DNA of 20,348 bases from contig NZ_JNZD01000051.1 in assembly GCF_000725495.1 (NCBI RefSeq), positions 1 to 20,348 of the forward strand, in the 5' to 3' direction. Position numbers and translations under genes: made by a program. The DNA is from Streptomyces aureus. GTDB taxonomy: Bacteria > Actinomycetota > Actinomycetes > Streptomycetales > Streptomycetaceae. Numbering within the stretch: position 1 is the first letter of the stretch; every line of letters begins with the position of its first letter. Below, in pieces: positions 15,875-20,348 of this stretch. A model generated the notes under the pieces. It had not been told where the DNA came from. It saw only the letters and a program-made list of their open reading frames with translations, and searched no databases.

Positions 15875-16153
15875 TTACTCGCCGGCCTCGTCGTGCGGGG
15901 CGTGGTGCAGCACGATCTCGTTGTGGTTGCCGCCGATCGCGCCGGCACGACGTGTCACGGCCGCCTGGACGCTCTCCGGCGCCGGCTCGGAAGCACGCAC
16001 GCTGCTCTCGACGACGATCTCGTTGTGGTTCATGGACCCGGCGGCGAAGCCCTCATCGGCGACGTCGAGGTCGCCGGTCACGACGATCTCGTTGTGGTTG
16101 TAGCTGCCCGTCTTCGTGGCGTGGACGATTCCGGCTTCAGCGATTCCCGTCAT
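15875..16153 (-). CDS. Small peptide with three NHNEIV repeats
   Basis: This 92-residue protein starts at the ATG at 16153, which has a GGAG 6 nt upstream. The sequence NHNEIV occurs at residues 19-24, 42-47 and 76-81. The first two sit in the context G-S-x-NHNEIVV, the third in GGNHNEIVL. The linkers are acidic and Ala/Gly-rich. The 17-nt coding segments of the repeats (plus coordinates 15912-15928, 16014-16030, 16083-16099) are identical, though preferred codons explain part of this. There is no signal peptide, no cysteine and no recognised domain. It might be a multi-core ribosomal peptide precursor, a metal-binding peptide or a small repeat scaffold; no maturation enzyme is adjacent. It is the first gene of a tight operon with the MFS exporter and the TPR protein. 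A perfect 17-bp dyad lies 87 nt upstream. Confidence 0.78.
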   Translation of the reverse strand: MTGIAEAGIVHATKTGSYNHNEIVVTGDLDVADEGFAAGSMNHNEIVVESSVRASEPAPESVQAAVTRRAGAIGGNHNEIVLHHAPHDEAGE

Positions 16154-16240
16154 GGCTGCTCCTGTTGTGTCTTCAGTGAATTGCCCGCTTGTGTGCGGTT
16201 CTTCGTGACTGAAACCTATGCAGGGGGCAGCGGCCTGGAA

Positions 16241-16257
16241 TGAGCACTTGATGCTCA
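16241..16257 (-). promoter_or_regulatory. 17-bp dyad, copy H, perfect (TGAGCA-N5-TGCTCA)
   Basis: This is one of two perfectly symmetric copies. It lies 87 nt upstream of the NHNEIV peptide start at 16153 and about 290 nt upstream of the divergent MarR gene. The symmetry shows that the element is a dyad, which fits a dimeric regulator better than a simple core promoter. Confidence 0.8.
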
Positions 16258-16368
16258 CATCCACAGGGTGCGGGGTGCCTGTCCCGCGGGCGACCCGCGA
16301 TGCCGGCCCAGCCGGCCCGGTTCCCCGCTCGTCGTGGCCGGGGTCGGTTCTCGGGTGCGAGGAGGTTC

Positions 16369-16386
16369 CCCCCGCAGCTGCGGGGG
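16369..16386. repeat. 18-bp perfect palindrome in the divergent gap
   Basis: CCCCCGCAG followed by CTGCGGGGG forms a perfect loop-less palindrome in the gap between the peptide operon and the MarR gene. It could be a cruciform, an unrelated operator or part of a transcript leader. Flanking bases loosely recall a type I-E CRISPR repeat, but there is only one unit and no cas genes are nearby. Nothing else coding is evident between 16154 and 16546. Confidence 0.5.
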
Positions 16387-16470
16387 AGAGGAGGAAGCAG
16401 GCCTTGCCCGGCGCCGCTCATCGTGACGCTCCGTGCGAACACGAATGAAGCCAGCTTATTCATGGAACGC

Positions 16471-16487
16471 GACTATTCTAGTTGGAA
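16471..16487 (+). promoter_or_regulatory. Candidate MarR-linked operator, copy 1 (GACTATTCtAGTTGGAA)
   Basis: This 17-mer recurs with one mismatch, in opposite orientation, at 20203-20219. It contains the short dyad ACTA-TTC-TAGT. It ends 59 nt before the MarR start codon, the same distance as its second copy has to the DJ-1/PfpI-like gene. Autoregulation by the MarR protein is the simplest reading. Confidence 0.6.
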
Positions 16488-16546
16488 AGAAAGCCTTTCG
16501 AGGCAGGGTCTGCCGCGACCGCGGAGAGCGATGGAGAGGGCGTGCA

Positions 16547-16999
16547 ATGCCGACGCACTACGAGGGGAGCGCCCGCGAGAAGCGGTCGCTGGACCTCTTC
16601 ATCAAGCTGATCCGAGCCGCCGCATCGGTGGAGGCCCGCACAAGCGGCCCCCTGCTCGCCTCCGGGCTCACGACAAGCCAGTTCGGCGCTCTGGAGACCC
16701 TCTACTACGTCGGCCCGCTGCCCGCCGGACGTCTGGCGGAGAAGCACCTGAAGAGCCCGAACAACTTCACGGTCGTCATCTCGAACCTGGAGAAGCAAGG
16801 CCTGGTCCGCCGCGAGAAGTCCCCCAGCGATCGCCGCGTGGTCATGGTCGAACTCACCGCGTCCGGACGTGCGGCGGTGGAGAAGACCATGCCCGCCTAC
16901 GTCCAGGCCATCGCCGACGACTTGGACGGCCTCTCGGAGCGCGAGCAAGGCCAACTCGCCGACCTGCTACGCAAGGTCGGACGCCCTGACGCCGATTGA
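16547..16999 (+). CDS. MarR-family transcriptional regulator
   Basis: This 150-residue protein starts at the ATG at 16547 with GGAGAGGG upstream; longer frames add a basic extension unlike the family. The winged helix region is visible as LTTSQFGALETLYYVGPLPAGRLAEKHLKSP (helices about residues 44-75), then NNFTVVISNLEKQGLVRREKSPSDRRVVMVELTASG, where the wing carries the typical D-R-R. Flanking helices form the dimer interface. The nearby 17-bp element that is also found before the DJ-1/PfpI-like gene suggests it controls itself and that gene. Its ligand may be a phenolic compound or an oxidant, as is usual for the family, but this cannot be read from sequence. Confidence 0.9.
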   Translation: MPTHYEGSAREKRSLDLFIKLIRAAASVEARTSGPLLASGLTTSQFGALETLYYVGPLPAGRLAEKHLKSPNNFTVVISNLEKQGLVRREKSPSDRRVVMVELTASGRAAVEKTMPAYVQAIADDLDGLSEREQGQLADLLRKVGRPDAD

Positions 17000-17105
17000 C
17001 ATCGGCCGGAGGCCTCCGCGCCGGACGAAGGTGACCGACTTGCCTACGGGGCCGATCGCCTGGGCACGCAGGTATGCCGGCCATGACACAAGCCGTGTCC
17101 GCCCA

Positions 17106-17122
17106 TGAGCATCGAATGCTCA
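17106..17122 (+). promoter_or_regulatory. 17-bp dyad, copy I, perfect (TGAGCA-tcgaa-TGCTCA)
   Basis: This is the second perfectly symmetric copy. It lies in the 225-nt gap between the MarR gene and the small LysR-domain gene, 102-108 nt before the latter depending on start choice. Confidence 0.8.
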
Positions 17123-17230
17123 TGACTGCACCAAGGCCACACGCAAAGCTGCTCACTCGAAAAGAAACAGAATGCCTCGGACTACTGCCCGGCCCATTCT
17201 GAACTCTCGCGAGCAGCCCGGACGGTGGCC

Positions 17231-17458
17231 ATGTTCAGTGACGATCAATTGGAAGTACTGCGTGCTTTCCGGCGTGCTGGAACTCTGGCGCGAGCCGCCG
17301 ATGAATTGAAAATCACCCCACTTGCGGTGTGCCGGCGACTCAGTGAATTGGAAGTCATACTCGGCTGCCCTGTCCTCCAGCCCTACGGTCGCCACATCCG
17401 GCTCACGCGGGCGGCCAATAGGCTTGCACGAGAGCTTGCGCAGGCTGAGATCGTGTGA
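17231..17458 (+). CDS. Isolated LysR-type DNA-binding domain
   Basis: This protein has 75 residues from the ATG at 17231, or 77 from the GTG at 17225; neither has a clear ribosome binding site. The whole protein is a LysR winged helix: LEVLRAFRRAGTLARAADEL, then a recognition helix with AVCRRLSELEVILG, then LTRAANRLARE. The roughly 230-residue effector domain is missing, and no frame-shifted continuation follows before the next gene. It could be a remnant of a full regulator or a functional mini-regulator. The codons are less GC-rich than in the neighbours (several AAT, GAA, TTG), which hints at acquisition or decay. A perfect 17-bp dyad lies upstream and two imperfect copies downstream. Confidence 0.55.
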   Translation: MFSDDQLEVLRAFRRAGTLARAADELKITPLAVCRRLSELEVILGCPVLQPYGRHIRLTRAANRLARELAQAEIV

Positions 17459-17511
17459 CCCGGCCGGGAAGAATCAGGAATTCCGGCCGCCGGTAAGAGG
17501 CGAAGGCCGCG

Positions 17512-17528
17512 TGGGTAGGAATTGCTCA
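17512..17528 (+). promoter_or_regulatory. 17-bp dyad, copy D (TGGGTA-ggaat-TGCTCA)
   Basis: This copy has the extended ATTGCTCATG right arm. It is 309 nt before the DHA2 efflux start and 122 bp upstream of copy E. There is no gene between the two copies, so they probably act together or drive a short untranslated transcript. Confidence 0.65.
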
Positions 17529-17633
17529 TGTCGGAGGGTGAGCGCCCTTCTGGACGAAGTCGAAAAGCAGTCAGGGCCGCCCCCGTCCTCGTGCGTGAAC
17601 CGACCGCACCACATCACCGGGGGCGCGGCACGG

Positions 17634-17650
17634 TGAGTACCCACTGCTCA
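17634..17650 (+). promoter_or_regulatory. 17-bp dyad, copy E (TGAGTA-cccac-TGCTCA)
   Basis: The left arm differs by one base from a perfect dyad. It lies 187 nt before the DHA2 efflux start at 17838, nearly the same distance as copy B has to the secreted protein gene (188 nt). Confidence 0.7.
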
Positions 17651-17837
17651 TGTTCCGCGGCGATGTTCTTGCGAGCCTGATCGCAGGCCCGGTGAGACGA
17701 ACCGTCTCCGCGTGAACACCCCAGCCGAACATCCACGATCCGCTTCGGTTCCGATCACAGGACCCGGCGAACCGGTCTCGAGAGGGAGATCCGAAACGCC
17801 GAAGCCCTACTTGCTCCCATTCGAGGAATGTTTCCCC

Positions 17838-19406
17838 ATGAACGCAGACTTCGGGTCCACGGACCAGGCTCACGGCAGGGGAAAGGTGCGTCACGGCGCT
17901 GTGCTGGCCGTGACCTCCCTGGCCCTGGCGACGGTCGTCTCGGCCATGGCGTCACTGAACGTGGCACTGCCCGGCATCGCCCGAGAGACCCACGCGAGCC
18001 AGACCGAGCTCTCCTGGATCATCGACGCCTACAGTCTCGTCTTCGCCTCCCTCCTGCTCCTGGCGGCCACGCTCGGTGACCGCTTCGGGCGGCGCAAGGC
18101 CCTGCTGGGCGGGCTGGGAGTGTTCGCGGCGGTCTCGGCGGCCGCCACCTTCTCCTCGGACCCGGTCGTGCTGATCGCCCTGCGCGCGCTGCTCGGTGTG
18201 GCAGCGGCCTTCGTCATGCCCGCGACGCTCTCCACGATCACGACGACCTTCCCCGCCGCCCAGCGGGCCCGGGCCGTCAGCATCTGGGCAGCCGTAGCCG
18301 GTGCCAGTGCCGTGCTGGGGCTGCTGGCTTCCGGCGCGGTGCTGGAGGTGTGGTCGTGGCGGTCGGTGTTCTGGCTGAACGTCGTCCTGGCCGTCGTGGC
18401 TGCCATCGGAACGTATCTGTTCGTTCCCGAGTCCGCGGAACCCGTGAAGCAGCCGGTGGACGGAACCGGGGCGACCCTGACCGTCGTCGGACTGGGAGTG
18501 CTGGTCTACTCGGTCATCCAGGCACCCGAACAGGGCTGGGGCAGCACCCGCACGCTGGGCGGCATCGCCGTCGGCCTCGTAGTACTGGCAGTGTTCGTCC
18601 TGTGGGAGCTGAGGCACCCGCACCCGCTGCTGAACCCGCGGCTGTTCCGCAACCGGCCCTTCGCGGCCGGGACCCTGTCGATCACGCTGCAGTTCTTCGC
18701 CTTCTTCGGGTTCATCTTCGTCGTCATGCAGTACCTGCAGCTTGTACGGGGTGACAGCGCCCTCGTCGCCGCCGTGAGTGTGCTGCCGATGTCCGCGGCG
18801 ATGATTCCCAGTGCCCGCCTGTCCCCGCGGCTGGCCGCGCGACACGGAGCGCGCCGCCCCTGGACCATCGGCCTCATCGCGGTCGCCACCGGCCTGCTGG
18901 TGCTCGCCGAGCTCGACGCCGGCAGCTCCTACTGGCTGCTCCTGGCCGGGCTCGTCCCGCTCGGCGCGGGTATGGGGCTGGCCATGACGCCCGCCACCGC
19001 GGCCATCACCGATGCCCTGCCGCCGGCCCTGCAGAACGTGGGCTCCGCCGTGAACGACCTGTCCCGCGAACTCGGCGGCGCCCTGGGGATCGCGGTCCTC
19101 GGCAGCGCCCTGAACGCCGGCTACCGCGGCAACCTCGACGTGGAGGGACTGCCCGAACCGGTCGCCGAGGCCGCGCGGTCCTCTCTGGCGGCGGCCAACA
19201 TCGTGGGCACCAGGACCGGTAACGCCTCCCTGATCGAGCAAGCCCGCGATGCCTTCTCCTCCGGGCTGCATCTGGCCCTCATCACCGGGGCGGGAGCCGC
19301 AGTGCTGGCAGCCGTCGCCATCACCCTCATGCTCCGGCACACCCGCCGTACCCCCGCCGTTCCCGCGGCAGGCACGCTGGAAAGTGACGCCGTACGTACA
19401 CCGTGA
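17838..19406 (+). CDS. DHA2-family (14-TM) MFS drug efflux transporter
   Basis: The start is ATG at 17838, behind a GAGGAA, giving 522 residues. It has the length and about fourteen membrane spans of the DHA2 drug:H+ antiporters. Visible landmarks are LNVALPGIARE at the end of span 1, ELSWIIDAYSLVFASLLL (spans 2), motif A as GDRFGRRKALLGG, and motif C-like GLLASGAVLEVWSWRSVFWLN. The PLGAGMGLAMTPATAAI segment lies in the second half. It probably exports a hydrophobic drug, antibiotic or metabolite. Two 17-bp dyads lie upstream, and a strong hairpin follows the stop, so it is an independent transcription unit. Confidence 0.9.
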   Translation: MNADFGSTDQAHGRGKVRHGAVLAVTSLALATVVSAMASLNVALPGIARETHASQTELSWIIDAYSLVFASLLLLAATLGDRFGRRKALLGGLGVFAAVSAAATFSSDPVVLIALRALLGVAAAFVMPATLSTITTTFPAAQRARAVSIWAAVAGASAVLGLLASGAVLEVWSWRSVFWLNVVLAVVAAIGTYLFVPESAEPVKQPVDGTGATLTVVGLGVLVYSVIQAPEQGWGSTRTLGGIAVGLVVLAVFVLWELRHPHPLLNPRLFRNRPFAAGTLSITLQFFAFFGFIFVVMQYLQLVRGDSALVAAVSVLPMSAAMIPSARLSPRLAARHGARRPWTIGLIAVATGLLVLAELDAGSSYWLLLAGLVPLGAGMGLAMTPATAAITDALPPALQNVGSAVNDLSRELGGALGIAVLGSALNAGYRGNLDVEGLPEPVAEAARSSLAAANIVGTRTGNASLIEQARDAFSSGLHLALITGAGAAVLAAVAITLMLRHTRRTPAVPAAGTLESDAVRTP

Positions 19407-19479
19407 GCGGTTCGGGATTCCGGGCGGGCAATTCACTCTGACGTCCGGGGCTGGGACATCAGCCCGGGGTCCGCAGATG

Positions 19480-19517
19480 CCGGCGGCCCGAGCGGCGCGA
19501 GCCGCTCGGGCCGCCGG
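19480..19517 (+). terminator. Strong hairpin terminator (17-bp stem, GCGA tetraloop)
   Basis: The arms 19480-19496 and 19501-19517 are perfectly complementary over 17 bp and are closed by GCGA, a GNRA tetraloop. It begins 74 nt after the efflux gene stop and 87 nt before the next dyad. No T-tract follows. It probably insulates the HATPase gene from read-through. Confidence 0.8.
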
Positions 19518-19603
19518 TGTATTCGCCACGCCGCTGATCTCCCCGGCCGCGAAGCGGGGCGTCCGCGCGGAGCATGACCGTCTCTTCCGCGCTGCCGGGT
19601 ATC

Positions 19604-19620
19604 TGGGTAGGGATTGCTCA
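19604..19620 (+). promoter_or_regulatory. 17-bp dyad, copy F (TGGGTA-gggat-TGCTCA)
   Basis: This copy lies between the hairpin terminator and the HATPase gene, 73 nt before its start at 19694. Because the terminator isolates this gap, the promoter of the HATPase gene must be here, which ties the motif closely to transcription initiation. Confidence 0.75.
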
Positions 19621-19693
19621 TGGATTTCGTGCCCGGCGGGGGTGTCCTGGAGGTACCAGGGAATCCGTTCCAAAGCTTCAGGTAGTGATTCTG

Positions 19694-20146
19694 ATGAACA
19701 CGACGACGATCTCCCGTCAGCGGCAGGGTTCTGAGCCGTGTGCCGTTTCCCCGGGTGGGCGTGTGTTCGGTTTGCCTCTGGAGCACGGACCGCTCGCTCC
19801 TGCCTCGGCGCGCCGCGAGTCCCGCCCGGTTCTGGCCGCGTGGGGACTGGGCGACGATCAGATCTACGACGCGCTTGTCGTCATCTCCGAGCTCGTGACG
19901 AACGCTGTCTCGCACGCTCTGCCTCCGGTGGTGCTGCACCTGCAGGCTTCCAGCTCGAGCAGCGGTGTCCAGGTCTGCGTGAGCGACGGCGGCCCGCAGG
20001 ACACGCCGGACAACTGGGCCGCCGTCCGTCCCGTCGACGAGCACGGCCGGGGCGACATGATCGTCTCGGCGCTCACCGGCCGGGCCGGATCCGGCTTCGA
20101 TGCGGACGGTCTCATCGACCGCTGGGCCAGCCTCGACACCGCCTGA
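19694..20146 (+). CDS. HATPase-domain protein (RsbW-like anti-sigma factor family)
   Basis: This 150-residue protein starts at the ATG at 19694; the ribosome binding site is weak. It is a single GHKL ATPase domain. The N box is ELVTNAVSHA (about residues 66-75), the G1 box VSDGGP (about 96-101), and the G2 region GRGDMIVSALTGRAG (about 118-132). In the usual stand-alone actinobacterial form the last region reads GRGLxLV, so Asp-Met here is a departure. Such proteins are kinases that phosphorylate anti-anti-sigma factors and bind sigma factors; Streptomyces has many of unknown partner. No sigma factor or STAS partner lies beside it. Its promoter region carries dyad F. Confidence 0.85.
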   Translation: MNTTTISRQRQGSEPCAVSPGGRVFGLPLEHGPLAPASARRESRPVLAAWGLGDDQIYDALVVISELVTNAVSHALPPVVLHLQASSSSSGVQVCVSDGGPQDTPDNWAAVRPVDEHGRGDMIVSALTGRAGSGFDADGLIDRWASLDTA

Positions 20147-20202
20147 AGCCGCCCCTGTCGTTCTCTGCGGCCGCGGAGGGCCCTCATCCCGAAAACTTTT
20201 TC

Positions 20203-20219
20203 TTCCAACTGGAATAGTC
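20203..20219 (-). promoter_or_regulatory. Candidate MarR-linked operator, copy 2 (GACTATTCcAGTTGGAA, minus strand)
   Basis: This matches the element at 16471-16487 at 16 of 17 positions, in inverted orientation. It ends 59 nt before the GTG start of the DJ-1/PfpI-like gene. The inverted arrangement with equal distance fits a roughly symmetric operator. Confidence 0.6.
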
Positions 20220-20278
20220 ATGATGCATGAGTAGTTTGACGTAGTGAACCATCCACCCGCATCCGTAAGGAGCACACC

Positions 20279-20348
20279 GTGAGCAGCATCAAGAAGGTCC
20301 TCTTCCTGGCTTTCCCCAACGTCGGTGAGCAGGACCTGTTCGCGCCCT
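20279..20348 (+). CDS. DJ-1/PfpI-like protein, N-terminal fragment (partial)
   Basis: The start is GTG at 20279 behind AAGGAG; 23 residues are visible before the window ends. The beginning, KKVLFLAFPNVGEQDLFAP, matches the first strand and helix of the DJ-1/PfpI (class I glutamine amidotransferase-like) superfamily, where a glutamate or aspartate near residue 17-18 lines the active site. Members include isonitrile hydratases, glyoxalase III, chaperone-like proteins and AraC-type regulators with this domain, and the fragment cannot distinguish them. The element shared with the MarR gene suggests joint control. Confidence 0.6.
   Translation, partial: MSSIKKVLFLAFPNVGEQDLFAP

Larger units (their letters stand above)
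17459..17837. other. 379-nt non-coding stretch with two tandem dyads
   Basis: No convincing gene lies here; short open frames have poor codon statistics and no ribosome binding sites. The stretch holds two copies of the 17-bp dyad (17512-17528 and 17634-17650, 122 bp apart) in the same orientation, both facing the DHA2 efflux gene. A GTG at 17712 is in frame with that gene but lacks a binding site, so 17712-17837 is probably leader. The GAGGAA serving the start at 17838 lies at 17823-17828. Confidence 0.5.

Noticed and set aside
16361..16392. Stretch resembling a type I-E CRISPR repeat (GGTTCCCC...GCGGGG form)
   Set aside because: There is only one unit, no second repeat at spacer distance and no cas gene in the window. 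A GC palindrome alone explains the similarity.
17952..19673. Long minus-strand frame opposite the DHA2 transporter
   Set aside because: It is a GC-rich shadow: Gly/Gln/Arg/Asp-rich translation, no motifs and full overlap with a clear 14-TM transporter gene.

Overview
This is a high-GC window (about 70% by eye) with strongly G/C-biased third codon positions, GTG starts, short GGAG-type ribosome binding sites and actinobacterial protein families (stand-alone HATPase, DHA2 efflux pump, many one-component regulators). It reads as a Streptomyces or close-relative chromosome, in an accessory, regulator-rich region. There are no rRNA or tRNA genes, no transposase and no CRISPR array.

Layout. 1-1156: end of an unidentified gene, an inverted repeat, and a DsbA/FrnE-like oxidoreductase. 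1295-2539 (-): CynX/NimT-type transporter. 2814-4648 (+): quinone-oxidoreductase-like enzyme and SAM methyltransferase. 4706-7673 (-): PhzF-like protein, ornithine-cyclodeaminase-like protein and a PLP dehydratase, with a divergent LysR regulator at 7745. 8911-10412 (+): secreted protein with a possible Cys-His-Asp site, and a GNAT acetyltransferase. 10504-12339: TetR repressor and FAD monooxygenase, divergent across three matching operator dyads. 12564-13537 (+): small secreted protein translationally coupled to an unknown 198-residue protein. 13605-16153 (-): tight operon of a small peptide with three NHNEIV repeats, an MFS exporter and a TPR protein. 16547-17458 (+): MarR regulator and an isolated LysR-type DNA-binding domain. 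17838-20146 (+): DHA2 efflux pump and a HATPase-type kinase-like protein. 20279 onward: start of a DJ-1/PfpI-like gene.

The most striking feature runs across these genes. A 17-bp dyad, TGAGYA-N5-TGCTCA, occurs nine times (2762, 5761, 8706, 12398, 16241, 17106, 17512, 17634, 19604). Every copy is in an intergenic stretch, and every copy has its invariant TGCTCA arm pointing toward the next gene. It links genes of otherwise unrelated function (enzymes, secreted proteins, exporters, peptide operon, HATPase) into what looks like one regulon. The second main candidate is the peptide-exporter-TPR operon, whose promoter region holds one of the two perfect copies of the dyad. A separate 17-bp element is shared by the MarR gene and the DJ-1/PfpI-like gene.
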